Shown here: positions 1 through 8,600 of the stretch, in pieces
How the letters are laid out: each line of letters begins with the position of its first letter
Numbering within the stretch: the first letter of the stretch is position 1
NCBI RefSeq assembly: GCF_017676385.1
Contig: NZ_JAFFZN010000001.1
Coordinates: 248,001 to 312,000, forward strand
Direction of reading: 5' to 3'
DNA: 64,000 nt
From: Streptomyces spirodelae
Lineage (GTDB): Bacteria; Actinomycetota; Actinomycetes; Streptomycetales; Streptomycetaceae
The notes under the pieces: generated by a model
The model's input: the letters and a program-made list of their open reading frames with translations, nothing else
Told to the model about the DNA's origin: nothing
Databases searched by the model: none
Made by a program: the position numbers and the translations under genes

Positions 1-134
1 AGGATCTGCGCCACGCCGAGTGGGCACTGTGGCAGCTCGGCACGGACGCGGAAGCCCTGGCCCCGGAGCCGCTGCGCACCTCCCTGCGCGACCGTGCCGC
101 CGCGCTCGCCGCCCGCTACGGAGACCGGCCCTGA
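1..134 (+). CDS. C-terminal end of a WYL-domain transcriptional regulator (partial)
   Basis: Only the last 43 codons are in the window, read in the frame that begins at base 3 and ends with TGA at 132-134. The peptide (DLRHAEWALWQLGTDAE..., ending AALAARYGDRP) has the alternating acidic/arginine helical look of the C-terminal tail of YafY-type regulators, which usually end with a segment of the form AEWALWSLGPDAEVLEP. Such proteins combine an N-terminal HTH domain with a ligand-sensing WYL domain; neither is visible here. The assignment rests on the tail alone, so it is moderate. The following 300 bases hold a decayed hydrolase, not a partner gene. Confidence 0.55.
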   Translation, partial: DLRHAEWALWQLGTDAEALAPEPLRTSLRDRAAALAARYGDRP

Positions 135-475
135 GGTAGGGCCGAGGTCTGCTCGCCGGAGAGCAGGAGCTCCGCCACGGGCGCCGCCGCGCTCTTCACT
201 GTCATCGGTCCGCTGATCCACCCGCAGCTACCCGAGACCGGGGTCGACTGGGATGCCGGCCTCACTCACGCCCGCACCGGAGCCCCGCGTCTGCCCGGCC
301 GCCGCCCCGTCCTGCTCTACAGCCCGGCGGCGGTGACGCCCGGATGATGGGCAGCGCCCGCGCGGTGGAACTGGCCTCGCACGGCTGGACGGTGGTCACA
401 GTCGACCACCCGGGGGACGCGAGCGAGGTGGAGTCCCCCGACGAGCGGCCGGGATCGGCGACCGGTCGCCGTGAA
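135..475 (+). pseudogene. Frameshifted, truncated alpha/beta hydrolase (PAF-acetylhydrolase-like)
   Basis: The stretch encodes pieces of a family common in Streptomyces (platelet-activating-factor acetylhydrolase-like lipases). The first part, about 189-325, reads GPLIHPQLPETGVDWDAGL... to PVLLYSP in one frame. The continuation, about 322-445, reads PGGGDARMMGSARAVELAS... then VVTVDHPGDASEVE in another frame. The two join exactly if one C is restored in the run near 322-325, so a single-base deletion explains the break. After about 445 similarity stops, so the catalytic serine region and C-terminus are missing. No convincing start codon or RBS is present. Family recognition is from memory of the VDHPGDASEVE motif; the frameshift is seen directly. 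Confidence 0.7.
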
Positions 476-594
476 CTTTTCCACCCGGTGCTTCATCGAA
501 CTCCGGTGTCCGACCCGATCACGCGGTGGACCCGGGCCGGCGCCGATGCGCCGTGGTCCACCGACACCGACCGCAGACGCGGAGCTTCCTCTTC

Positions 595-1524
595 ATGACC
601 ACCAGGTTCCTGACAGCACGCAAGATCACCATCATCGCCGTCTCCGGCGCGCTGATCGCCGCCTTCCCTCTGGTCGCCCGGTCCGGCACGGCCGGGGAAC
701 CGGCACCGCCGACCGTCGGGGCCGAGGGAGCCACGCTGGTGGACGGCGAGAGCGGGAAGTCGCTCTACGGCAAGAGAGCCGACACTCCGCTTCCCATGGC
801 CAGCACCGCGAAGATCATGGCTGCCTACACCGTCCTCGACCAGCGGAACCTCGACCTGGAGCGCGAGGTCACCGTGCGGGAGCAGTACCGCGACTACGTC
901 GCCGCGCACCACGCCAGCACGGCGGATCTGCAGACCGGCGACAAGGTCACCGTCCGCCAGCTTCTCTACGCCTCCTTGCTGCCCTCCGGTGCTGACGCCG
1001 CCAAGGCCCTGGCCGACACCTTCGGCACCGGGGACAGCGTCGCGGAGCGGACCAGGTCGTTCGTCGGCAAGATGAACGCGAAGGCGCGTCAGCTCCACCT
1101 GAGCAGCACCCGGTTCCACACCTTCGACGGCACGGGCGACGACACCAGCACACCGGCCGAGCTGGTCGAGCTGACCCGGCACGCTCTGCAGAACCAGGTG
1201 TTCAGGAAGGTCGTCGAGACCAAGAAGTACAAGGGCGAGGCGCCCGCTGCCAACGGCCGCACCCGTTACTACACCTGGACCAACACCAACCTGCTGCTCG
1301 GTGCCTACGACGGGGTCATCGGCGTCAAGACCGGGACCACACAGAAGGCCGGCGCATGCCTGGTCTTCGCGGCGAGCCGCGGCGGCAGGACGCTGGTCGG
1401 CAGCGTGCTCGACAGCGAGGACCGGTACACCGACGCGGCGAAGCTGCTCGACCACGGCTTCGGCTCGGACGACGCGAAGGACCTGAAGCTCCCCGAGCCG
1501 CCGCCCGACACCCAGCGCGACTGA
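595..1524 (+). CDS. D-alanyl-D-alanine carboxypeptidase (peptidase S11)
   Basis: Encodes a 309-residue exported penicillin-binding protein of the S11 family, which trims the terminal D-alanine from peptidoglycan stem peptides. The N-terminus (residues 1-33) is a signal peptide or anchor: positive TTRFLTARK, then hydrophobic IIAVSGALIAAFPLVA. The three active-site motifs are present: S70-T-A-K73, S131-G-A where family members more often have S-x-N, and K245-T-G. An upstream in-frame ATG at 526 is possible, but ATG 595 places the signal peptide at the N-terminus, so it is preferred. No C-terminal membrane anchor is seen. The gene stands alone between a hydrolase remnant and an operator-controlled hydrolase. 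Confidence 0.9.
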   Translation: MTTRFLTARKITIIAVSGALIAAFPLVARSGTAGEPAPPTVGAEGATLVDGESGKSLYGKRADTPLPMASTAKIMAAYTVLDQRNLDLEREVTVREQYRDYVAAHHASTADLQTGDKVTVRQLLYASLLPSGADAAKALADTFGTGDSVAERTRSFVGKMNAKARQLHLSSTRFHTFDGTGDDTSTPAELVELTRHALQNQVFRKVVETKKYKGEAPAANGRTRYYTWTNTNLLLGAYDGVIGVKTGTTQKAGACLVFAASRGGRTLVGSVLDSEDRYTDAAKLLDHGFGSDDAKDLKLPEPPPDTQRD

Positions 1525-1646
1525 AGGCGTCTGGCCGTGTCTGAACCCGAAGGCGCCTGAGCGCGCCTGGCCACGCCCGAACACGCCGGCCGCGTGACGC
1601 GGCCGGGCAGGGGCGTCCGCGTACACCCGCTCCCGCTCGACGGCCG

Positions 1647-1694
1647 TTGACAAAACGAAACAACGTTCCGCATACTAAACGGAACAGCGCTCCG
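1647..1694 (+). promoter_or_regulatory. Promoter with two TetR-type operators upstream of the hydrolase
   Basis: A -35 hexamer TTGACA (1647-1652) and a -10-like CATACT (1671-1676) are separated by 18 bp. Operator 1, CGAAACAACGTTCCG (1656-1670), lies between them and operator 2, CGGAACAGCGCTCCG (1680-1694), lies just downstream of the -10. Both are imperfect versions of CGGAAC-N3-GTTCCG, centred 24 bp apart. The same motif, in perfect form, precedes the TetR gene at 12996, which suggests that TetR represses this promoter. The motif is seen in the sequence; the regulator link is inference. Confidence 0.7.
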
Positions 1695-1786
1695 CTTCAG
1701 TACGACCGAAGCCGGAGGCTTCCGACCGCCTCACCGCCGCCACCGAACACGACCGACGGCGCAGGCCCTTGAAGGGACGTACGCAC

Positions 1787-2746
1787 ATGAGTGAACCGAC
1801 CTACCCGGCAGACACCTTCGACTCGCCGGCCCCGGTGCTGTCGGTCAGCCCGGTGGTGCTGCCGGCCCCCGGGCGGGCCGTGGACCTCGAGGTCCGCGTG
1901 TCCGCGCCCGTCACCGGGAGCGACCTGCCGGTGGTGCTGCTCTCGCACGGCCAGGGCTACTCGAACCACCTCTCCTCACTGAACGGCTACGCGCCGCTCG
2001 CCAACTTCTGGGCGGCGCACGGCTTCGTCGTCATCCAGCCGACCCACTTGAGCTCCGCGTCGCTGAGCCTGGACCCCGACACCCCCGGGGCTCCCTTGTT
2101 CTGGCGGTCACGGGCCGAGGACATGACCCGCGTCCTCGACCAGCTCGACGTCATCGAGGCCGCCGTACCGCAGCTGCTCGGGCGGCTGGACCGGAGCAAG
2201 GTCGCCGTGGCCGGACACTCGATGGGCGGTCACACCGCCGGACTGCTGCTGGGCGCCCGGCTCACCGACCCGGACGACGGAACGGAGGTGAACCTGGCCG
2301 ACCCCCGGATCACGGCGGGGATACTGCTGGCCGCGCCCGGCCGGGGCGGCGAAGCCCTCACCGAGTTCGTGGCCGAGAACTGGCCCTTCTTCCGGACCAC
2401 GGACTTCTCCAAGATGACGACTCCCACGCTCGTCGTCGCGGGCGACCGGGACGACTCCGCCCATCTGACGGTCCGTGGGCCGGACTGGCACGCCGATCCG
2501 TACTTCCTCTCCCCCGGCCCCAAGTCCCTGCTCACTCTGTTCGGCGCCGAACACGGGCTCGGCGGAGTGTCCGGATACGACGTCGCCGAGACCACGGACG
2601 AGAATCCCGGCCGGGTATCCGCGGTCCAGCGGCTCACCAGCGCCTATCTGCGCACCGCGTTCAACCCCGGGAATTCCGCCTGGAAGGCGGCGTGTGACGC
2701 GCTGCTGTCCGGCCCCGAACCGCTCGGACGCGTCGAGTCGAAGTAG
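1787..2746 (+). CDS. Alpha/beta hydrolase (chlorophyllase/dienelactone-hydrolase-like)
   Basis: A 319-residue cytoplasmic alpha/beta hydrolase. It shows a strand-turn with the SHGQGYSN oxyanion-hole type motif, the nucleophile elbow GHSMGG with Ser145, an acid candidate in AGDRDD and a histidine candidate in GAEHGLGG. No signal peptide is seen. ATG 1787 is chosen over an in-frame TTG at 1769 because GAAGGGACG sits just upstream. The gene is preceded by a consensus promoter with two palindromic operators matching the one at the TetR gene 12996-13586, so it is probably an inducible esterase or amidase switched by a small-molecule ligand of that repressor. The substrate cannot be inferred. Confidence 0.85.
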   Translation: MSEPTYPADTFDSPAPVLSVSPVVLPAPGRAVDLEVRVSAPVTGSDLPVVLLSHGQGYSNHLSSLNGYAPLANFWAAHGFVVIQPTHLSSASLSLDPDTPGAPLFWRSRAEDMTRVLDQLDVIEAAVPQLLGRLDRSKVAVAGHSMGGHTAGLLLGARLTDPDDGTEVNLADPRITAGILLAAPGRGGEALTEFVAENWPFFRTTDFSKMTTPTLVVAGDRDDSAHLTVRGPDWHADPYFLSPGPKSLLTLFGAEHGLGGVSGYDVAETTDENPGRVSAVQRLTSAYLRTAFNPGNSAWKAACDALLSGPEPLGRVESK

Positions 2747-2788
2747 GAGCCCTTCCGCCCGATCGACGCAGGAACCCGTCCGGCCACC

Positions 2789-3061
2789 TCACCCCTCCTC
2801 GTCCGCTTCTTCCTGGGAGCGGCCGACGGAGGTGTGCCGCGCCAGGAACTGCGCGACGACCACATCCAACCCTCCCGTCAGGTCGACACTCCTCTTCAGC
2901 CCGAGCATCTGCTGGCTCTCGCTCAGCCGACCGCGTGCGAACCGGCCGAGAAAGCTCAGGTTGACCAGCAAGAAGGCCCCAGTGGCACCGACGGCGAAGA
3001 CCACGGTTTCCAGCCGGGCCCACCTTCCTCGTCTTTGTCCGGAATGACGCCGGTCTCCCAC
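2789..3061 (-). CDS. Hypothetical small membrane protein (start uncertain)
   Basis: A short reading frame directly downstream of the minus-strand lipoprotein gene. Codons are strongly GC-ending on this strand, which supports real coding. The product has one hydrophobic segment (VVFAVGATGAFLLVNLSFLG) followed by a basic, polar tail with FARGRLSESQQMLGLKR and an acidic end. No start with a good RBS is evident: GTG 3061 is the first usable one, and a GAGGAAGG about 45 bases further in could serve an unusual CTG start. I do not recognise a family. It may be the second gene of the lipoprotein operon or a remnant. Confidence 0.4.
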   Translation of the reverse strand: MGDRRHSGQRRGRWARLETVVFAVGATGAFLLVNLSFLGRFARGRLSESQQMLGLKRSVDLTGGLDVVVAQFLARHTSVGRSQEEADEEG

Positions 3062-3101
3062 GCAGGCCCCGTCGCGCTGTACGAGTCCGTCCCGTGTCGG
3101 C

Positions 3102-4385
3102 TCAGCGCCACTCCAGGACGAAGCCGGAGCGCAGCGCCTGGTCCGCACCCGCCGGCTCGATCTTCTTCGGGGTCGAACCCGGCTCGGTGGCGACGCGGAA
3201 GTGCTCTTCCCGGGGGCCCTGCCGGGAGGTGATGATCATTTGCCGGCCGTCGGGGGACAGCGCGCGCAGGGTGTTCTTCCGGCTGGTCGTTGGGAGGATC
3301 GGTTTGCCCATCACGCCTTCGGACGCGGTCTCTTCCTTGCGGAGGCGGGTGGTGTCCACGGTCCAGAAGTTGTTCTTCCTGGCCGGGTCGTCCTCCGTCA
3401 GCTCACGCGGGCCGCACAGGACGGTGCTGTTGTCCGTCCAGGCCCACGGTCGGCAGGCGCCGGGGAGGGGGTAGAGCGGCGCGTCGTCGTCGCGCTGGGT
3501 GGTGGCGCGGCGGGGCACGTCCACCACGTTCATGCCCTGGAGTTCGTGAAAGCCCGCTGCCTTACGGCCGTTGGGGCTGACCCGCAGAACGCTCGCCGTG
3601 ATGGCACTCGCCGGGCGGCCGGCCAGGGTGAAGCCCGGCCGCTGCCATGTGAGGCGATCACCCGAACCGCGCGCTGTGGGTGTTCCCGCCTTGCCTCCGG
3701 ACAGCTTGGTACTGAAGATGCGCGGGGTCTCGTCCTCCTTGCCCTTGGTCATGTACCAGACCTCGGTCCCGCCGCTGCCCGGTGCGAACACCGGGTGCTG
3801 TTCGGTCGGGGCGTCCGCGAAGTCCGATTCGCCGCCCTTGGTGAGCATCGTCTTCCGGCCGTCGGGGGTCACCACCGCGGCGCGCGTCCCGCCCGTCCCG
3901 GAGTCCCTGAGGACGACGGCCAACTTGGAGAAGTCGTCGTTGAACAGCTGTCGCAGACGCGGCTCGGCGAGGCCGTTGGGGCCGTCTTCCTCGTCGTCCG
4001 TCTCGCCCGGTTCGATCATGCCGTCGTCACACAGTTCACTCAACGGTGTCTTGGCGTCGTCGTCCGTCAGGACCGTCTGTGCGGGGAGCGTGAACGTCGT
4101 GCTGCCGACCTGCTTCCAGGATGTCGGATTCCATGCCTCGACAGTCACCTCGGCCGGGTTGTTCGCCGGGACGGTGCACCAGGCTTTGACGAGGACTCCC
4201 TTGGCCGGGATCGCACCGTCGCCGCGCGACGGGCCGCTCTGCCGGGACCGCTTGCCCTTCTCACCGCCGCCGTCCGGGCTCTCCCCGTTCCGCGGCGCCC
4301 CGCCCTCGCCGCCGCAGCCGGCGAGCGGAACTGTGACGGCGAGGACGAGGGCCGCAAGGTGTAGATGACGCCGCTGTTCACGCAT
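3102..4385 (-). CDS. Secreted lipoprotein with TolB/WD40-like repeats
   Basis: Encodes a 427-residue lipoprotein. The start at 4385 gives a short type II signal peptide (MREQRRHLHLAALVLAVTVPLAGC) with lipobox LAGC, so the mature protein is anchored to the outer face of the membrane by Cys24. A Gly/Ser/Lys-rich linker follows. The body contains repeated beta-propeller-like blades with the signatures TPDGRK, SPNGRK and SPDGRQ, separated by Trp-containing strands. This resembles TolB-type propellers, used for protein or ligand binding, but no enzyme motif is visible. A further in-frame start lies upstream at 4436 and would bury the signal peptide. Function unknown. Confidence 0.75.
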   Translation of the reverse strand: MREQRRHLHLAALVLAVTVPLAGCGGEGGAPRNGESPDGGGEKGKRSRQSGPSRGDGAIPAKGVLVKAWCTVPANNPAEVTVEAWNPTSWKQVGSTTFTLPAQTVLTDDDAKTPLSELCDDGMIEPGETDDEEDGPNGLAEPRLRQLFNDDFSKLAVVLRDSGTGGTRAAVVTPDGRKTMLTKGGESDFADAPTEQHPVFAPGSGGTEVWYMTKGKEDETPRIFSTKLSGGKAGTPTARGSGDRLTWQRPGFTLAGRPASAITASVLRVSPNGRKAAGFHELQGMNVVDVPRRATTQRDDDAPLYPLPGACRPWAWTDNSTVLCGPRELTEDDPARKNNFWTVDTTRLRKEETASEGVMGKPILPTTSRKNTLRALSPDGRQMIITSRQGPREEHFRVATEPGSTPKKIEPAGADQALRSGFVLEWR

Positions 4386-4460
4386 GGTGGGCGAGTGTAT
4401 ACGGCAAGACGCCCGCGCCCTCGGGGAGTTGCCCACGGCCGAGCCGTAGCCTGCTGGAGA

Positions 4461-5672
4461 TCAATGCCCCTGGCTCTGCGGGATGTCCTTGACGAAGACC
4501 AGCCCGTCGTATCCGTCCAGATGGGCCGGGTCGAGTGCGGCGTATCCGTAGTACGGGGACACGCGACGCGTGGGCGGTGTGCCGGTGAAACCGGCGGTCA
4601 GCCGGGCGGTGTCGACAACGCAACGGTCCTCCGGCAGCGCGTACAGGAGCCCTTCGACGGTGTCCGGCGGCGGCGCGTCCACCCCCTGGTGGCGGAGCGT
4701 GCCCAGGGCCGTGGCCACGACGGCGTACTCCTCGCCCAGCTGCGCGCTCAGCAGCGCCCCGGCGCTCCACCACTCCAGCGGCAGCTCACCCAGCCGCATC
4801 GAGCTCTTGTCCCGCTGGAGATGGGCGTTGTGGGCGTGGACGAGTGCCGGGCCCCGTTCGGCGGCGGCGAGGAGGTTCTCGGCCATCATGCGGTCCCGCA
4901 GCCCCAACAGCCGGGCCATGCGGGACGGCGAGGTGCCGGCCATCCAGTAGTGGTAGCCCAGCAGGCCGGTGGCGGTGCGCCCGTACAAGCGGGCCCGGTG
5001 CCAGTCGTCCCGCGAGGTCTCGGCGATCAGGTACGGCGTCTGCGTGTCGAGCAGCGCCGCCAGATCGTCGGCGAGCAGCCGCAGTTCCGCGGCCTCGGCC
5101 GACCGCCCTATGGACCGGTCCGGGTCCATCATCGCGGCCGGATCGGTCCACCGGCGGTCGTCGCCGAGCAGGCGGTCGAGGGTCTCCCGGGTACATGGCA
5201 GCAGTTCTGCTTCCACCTGGGCTGCGAGGTAGTCGTGGAGTGCGGTGAGGGAGTGCCGGGGGCTTTCGGCGTGGGTGATCTCCAACGGGCCGTCGAACCC
5301 GGCGAAGCGGAGTTGCCCGGACGCGGGCCTGCCGTCGTTGTAGGCGCGCATCCAGCGCACGAGTTCGCGGTTGGCCGCGGAGGTGCCGAACCCGTGGCTG
5401 AACCCGTGTTCCATGACGTGGTCGAGCGAGCCCTTGCCCGAGGTGACGTACTCGTCCACGAGCAGGCCCTTCAGGCAGTCGCTCTCGATGGTGATCGTCC
5501 GGTAGCCCTCCTGCTCGACGAGCTGCCGGAAGAGCTCGTTGCGCAGGTCGAGCAGAGGGTCCTCGCCGTGGGTGGGCTCGCCCAGGGCGAGCAGCCGGGG
5601 CCGGGTCGGGAGCAGCCCCATGACGGCGGCGGCGTCGACGGCATGGACGGCGTCCTTCGTGTCAATAGCCAT
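4461..5672 (-). CDS. Erythromycin esterase family protein
   Basis: A 403-residue member of the erythromycin esterase/succinoglycan biosynthesis (Ere) family. It has the N-terminal signature LLALGEPTHGEDP with Glu32 and His35 in the expected catalytic positions, the following TITIESD motif and a C-terminal region with HNAHLQRDKS. Known Ere enzymes open macrolide lactone rings, but most family members have no proven substrate. ATG 5672 is preferred to the in-frame start 42 bases upstream because it lies just inside the family's usual N-terminus. The gene is divergent from a double-MerR regulator at 5741 with an 18-bp dyad between them, suggesting drug-responsive control and a possible self-resistance or detoxification role. 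Confidence 0.82.
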   Translation of the reverse strand: MAIDTKDAVHAVDAAAVMGLLPTRPRLLALGEPTHGEDPLLDLRNELFRQLVEQEGYRTITIESDCLKGLLVDEYVTSGKGSLDHVMEHGFSHGFGTSAANRELVRWMRAYNDGRPASGQLRFAGFDGPLEITHAESPRHSLTALHDYLAAQVEAELLPCTRETLDRLLGDDRRWTDPAAMMDPDRSIGRSAEAAELRLLADDLAALLDTQTPYLIAETSRDDWHRARLYGRTATGLLGYHYWMAGTSPSRMARLLGLRDRMMAENLLAAAERGPALVHAHNAHLQRDKSSMRLGELPLEWWSAGALLSAQLGEEYAVVATALGTLRHQGVDAPPPDTVEGLLYALPEDRCVVDTARLTAGFTGTPPTRRVSPYYGYAALDPAHLDGYDGLVFVKDIPQSQGH

Positions 5673-5675
5673 GGA

Positions 5676-5693
5676 TTCAACCGTATCGTTGAA
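5676..5693. promoter_or_regulatory. Dyad between the esterase and double-MerR genes
   Basis: A perfect 6-bp inverted repeat TTCAAC-cgtatc-GTTGAA lies in the 68-bp divergent intergenic region, ending 4 bp from the esterase ATG. Its symmetry and position fit a MerR-family operator. The binding regulator is inferred from adjacency only. Confidence 0.5.
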
Positions 5694-5740
5694 CCTTCGG
5701 TGGAAACTTTTCATCGCTCTACCGCGATAGCCTCTGCCTC

Positions 5741-6550
5741 ATGCCACGAAAGCTTCAAACCGGGGAGCGGCTGAGGCCGGTCGACCTGGCACGCGAGCAC
5801 GGGCTGTCCACGCAGGCGGTCAGGAACTACGAGGAGGCCGGCATCCTTCCGGCCGCCGGTCGCACGGCCCATGGCTACCGCACCTACACCGCACTGCACG
5901 CCGGAGCCCTGCGCGCGTTCCTCGCCCTGGTGCCCGGCCACGGCCACCAGGCGGCGGCGTCGATCATGCGCGCCGTGAACCGGGGCGCGTACGAGGAGGC
6001 GTTCCGCCTCATCGACGAGAGCCACGCCCAACTCCTCGACGACCGCCGGACCCTGCAGGCGGTGGAGAGCGCCCTCCGCGACCTGGAGCACACCACAGCG
6101 GCCGCGCCCGCCACGGAGTCCGAGCCTGCTGCGGGGTCCGCGCCCGCCGCGCGGTCCCAGCCGGCCGGGACGTCCGGGCCCGGCGGCACATTCATCGGGC
6201 CGCTGGCGGGCAAGCTCGGCATCCGGCCCGCGACGTTGCGCAAATGGGAGCGCGCCGGGCTGGTGCGCCCGCGCCGCGACCCGCTGACCGGGTACCGCGT
6301 CTACGACGACGCCGATGTACGGGACGCCCGACTGGCCCACCAGCTCAGGCGGGGCGGCTACCCACTGGAGCGGATCGCCCCGCTGATCGCCCAGGTACGG
6401 GCGGCCGGCGGGCTGGAGCCGCTGGAGGGCGCACTGCGGGACTGGCGCGGCCGGCTGTCGGCACGCGGGCGCGCCCTGCTGGCCGGGGCCGCGGAGCTGG
6501 AGGCGTACCTCCGTGATCGGCGGCGGGTCGACGGATCAGGGTACGCGTAG
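5741..6550 (+). CDS. Tandem double-HTH MerR-family regulator (TioE-like)
   Basis: A 269-residue protein with two complete MerR-type winged-helix DNA-binding domains. The first (about residues 9-60) contains PVDLAREHGLSTQAVRNYEE and a GYRTY wing. The second (about 150-225) contains LAGKLGIRPATLRKWERAGL and a GYRVYDDADV wing. They are joined by an Ala/Pro/Ser-rich linker (about 125-150). Ordinary MerR proteins have one HTH and work as dimers; two on one chain could bind a dyad as a monomer. I recall TioE-type regulators having this look. It is divergently paired with the erythromycin esterase-like gene and probably controls it and itself. Confidence 0.8.
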   Translation: MPRKLQTGERLRPVDLAREHGLSTQAVRNYEEAGILPAAGRTAHGYRTYTALHAGALRAFLALVPGHGHQAAASIMRAVNRGAYEEAFRLIDESHAQLLDDRRTLQAVESALRDLEHTTAAAPATESEPAAGSAPAARSQPAGTSGPGGTFIGPLAGKLGIRPATLRKWERAGLVRPRRDPLTGYRVYDDADVRDARLAHQLRRGGYPLERIAPLIAQVRAAGGLEPLEGALRDWRGRLSARGRALLAGAAELEAYLRDRRRVDGSGYA

Positions 6551-6711
6551 CTCGACATCGGCCAGCGCCGGCGGCCCCGGCACCAGGAACAGCAGGGGTG
6601 GCAGCGCCCAGCCGCAGATGCCTGCCGTACACGGGGCGAGCAGCACCAGGGCGCTGCCGGCGCGCTGAGCGGGCCCGGCGGGCTTTCCCAGCGAGCCGGT
6701 TTCGGACGTGC

Positions 6712-7671
6712 CTACAGCTTTCCCCGCGTCGTTCGGCCCGTGCGCACCGCCCCCGCGCTGGCCCCCACCACCAGTGCGATCGCCAGGCACTGCAGGGGCG
6801 AGAGCTCCTGTCCCAGGACCAGGAATCCGGCCAGTGCCGCGATCGCCGGTGCCAGGCTCATCAGCACGGCGAAGGTCGGCGCGGGGAGGCGGCGCAGGGC
6901 CAGCAGTTCCAGGGTGTACGGCAGCCCGGAGGACAGCAGTGCCACGGCCAGGCCCAGGCCGAGCACGCCCGGCTGGAGCAGCGTGGCGCCGGCGGAGCCG
7001 ATGCCCAGCGGCAGGCTCATCAGCGCGGCCACGGCCATCGCCAGGGCGAGTCCGTCCAGCCGCGGAAAGCGGGCGCCGGTCCGGGAGTTGAAGACGATGT
7101 ACGCCGCCCACATGGCTCCCGCGCCCAGCGCGAAGGCGGCGCCCGCGAGGTCGAGCCGGCCGAAGCCGTCCTGTCCCAGGAGGAAGACGCCCACGAGCGC
7201 GGCGCCGGCCCATACCAGGCTCACAGCGCGGCGTGCTGCCGCGATGGACAGCACGAGCGGCCCGAGAACTTCCAAGGTCACCGCGGGGCCGAGCGGTATT
7301 CGGTCGATCGCCTGGTAGAAGAGGATGTTCATACCGCCGAGCGCCAGACCGAAGGCGCCGACGACGGCCCAGTCGGCGCGGCTGTACCCGCGCAGCCGGG
7401 GGCGGCAGACGGCCAGCAGCAGCACGGCCGCGATCGTCACCCGCAAAGCCACCACACCGAGAGCACCTGCACGGGGGAAGAGCAGGGCGGCGACGGCGGA
7501 GCCGAACTGCACCGAGACGGCGCCGGCCAGCACCAGTCCGATGCCGCCGAGGCTGCCGACGCCGGCGGGGGCCGTCACCGTACGGACGCGGCCGGCCGGT
7601 GTCGTGCCCGCTCCCGGGGACGCCGGGGGCGTCTCACCAGCGGGGTCTGTTCGCGCGCTCGTCTGTGTCAT
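6712..7671 (-). CDS. EamA/DMT-family exporter (RhtA-like)
   Basis: A 319-residue integral membrane protein of the drug/metabolite transporter superfamily with ten predicted hydrophobic segments arranged as two EamA halves (about residues 45-165 and 175-310). Phrases such as ALRVTIAAVLLLAVCRPRL, YQAIDRIPLGPAVTLE and LPYTLELLALRRLPAPTFAVL are typical of the RhtA threonine/homoserine exporter branch. The N-terminal 35 residues are polar and Pro/Thr-rich. The gene is divergent from a LysR regulator 68 bp away, the usual arrangement for LysR-controlled amino-acid or drug exporters. The actual substrate is unknown. Confidence 0.85.
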   Translation of the reverse strand: MTQTSARTDPAGETPPASPGAGTTPAGRVRTVTAPAGVGSLGGIGLVLAGAVSVQFGSAVAALLFPRAGALGVVALRVTIAAVLLLAVCRPRLRGYSRADWAVVGAFGLALGGMNILFYQAIDRIPLGPAVTLEVLGPLVLSIAAARRAVSLVWAGAALVGVFLLGQDGFGRLDLAGAAFALGAGAMWAAYIVFNSRTGARFPRLDGLALAMAVAALMSLPLGIGSAGATLLQPGVLGLGLAVALLSSGLPYTLELLALRRLPAPTFAVLMSLAPAIAALAGFLVLGQELSPLQCLAIALVVGASAGAVRTGRTTRGKL

Positions 7672-7739
7672 GCCATCACGCTACGGAGCCGCGCACGCGC
7701 TGGGAAATGCCTATTGAGCCGTGGTTATGCTTGCTGGGT

Positions 7740-8600
7740 ATGACCATCGAGCTGCGCCATCTGCGGGCCTTCCTCGCCATCGCCGAGGAGGGCACCATCA
7801 CCCGTGCCGCAGCCCGGCTGCACATCGGGCAGCCCGCCCTGTCGCGCACGCTGCGCCAGCTCGAGAGCCATCTGGGCGTGCGCCTGGTCGACCGCTCCAC
7901 GCACCATCTGGAGCTCACAACGGCGGGCCGCAGGTTCCGCGAGAAGGCCACCGCCGCACTGGCCGCCGTGGACGCGGCCCTCGACCCGCGCCCGCTGACG
8001 GCCCTGCCGCTCCGCCTCGGGCACCCCTGGGCCGCCCTGGGCGGCCGTACCATCCCGCTGCTGCGCCGCTGGGACGAGGAACACCCCGAGGTTCCACTGG
8101 AGTTGCGCCGCATCGACGACCGTACGGCGGGGCTCGCCCAAGGGAAGGTGGATGTCGCGCTGCTGCGCGGCGAGGTCCGGGCGCCGGGGCTGGTCACGGA
8201 GCTGCTGCGGCACGAGGAGCGGATCGCGGTGGTGCCCGCGGACAGCGAGCTGGCCAGCCGGAGCGCCCTGGCTCTGGCAGATCTCGCCGCGTGGCCGGTC
8301 GCCTTGAACACGGTGGCCGGCACCACCACTCCGGAGCTGTGGCCCGCCTCGGCGCGCCCCAGGGAGACGATCGAGGTCACCAACACCGACGAGTGGCTGA
8401 CGGCCATCGCCGTCGGCCGGGCCGTGGGCGTCTCGACGTCGGCGACCCCCGGCCTGCACTCACACCCGTCGATCGCCTACCGTCCGCTGACCGACGCGCC
8501 ACCGGTCCCGCTGCTCCTCGCCTGGCGCAGCGGCACCCCGACCCACCCCGCGATCCCGGCCCTGGTGGCGCTGGCCCGACAGCTGGTGGCGGAAGACTGA
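7740..8600 (+). CDS. LysR-family transcriptional regulator
   Basis: A 286-residue LysR-type regulator. Residues 1-60 form the winged HTH (MTIELRHLRAFLAIAEEGTI, then QPALSRTLRQLESHLGVRLV), followed by a PBP2-type effector domain that ends at a typical length. The ATG at 7740 directly precedes the conserved ELRHLRAF start, and a TATGCT -10-like hexamer lies close upstream. It is divergent from the EamA exporter with only 68 bp between them, so it most likely autoregulates and activates the exporter in response to the exported metabolite. Confidence 0.9.
   Translation: MTIELRHLRAFLAIAEEGTITRAAARLHIGQPALSRTLRQLESHLGVRLVDRSTHHLELTTAGRRFREKATAALAAVDAALDPRPLTALPLRLGHPWAALGGRTIPLLRRWDEEHPEVPLELRRIDDRTAGLAQGKVDVALLRGEVRAPGLVTELLRHEERIAVVPADSELASRSALALADLAAWPVALNTVAGTTTPELWPASARPRETIEVTNTDEWLTAIAVGRAVGVSTSATPGLHSHPSIAYRPLTDAPPVPLLLAWRSGTPTHPAIPALVALARQLVAED

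Noticed and set aside
6551..6711. A minus-strand frame encoding a hydrophobic stretch (ALVLLAPCTAGICGWALPPL) downstream of the EamA exporter.
   Set aside because: No start codon or family could be supported, and its stop overlaps the MerR gene; it may be chance or a tiny remnant.
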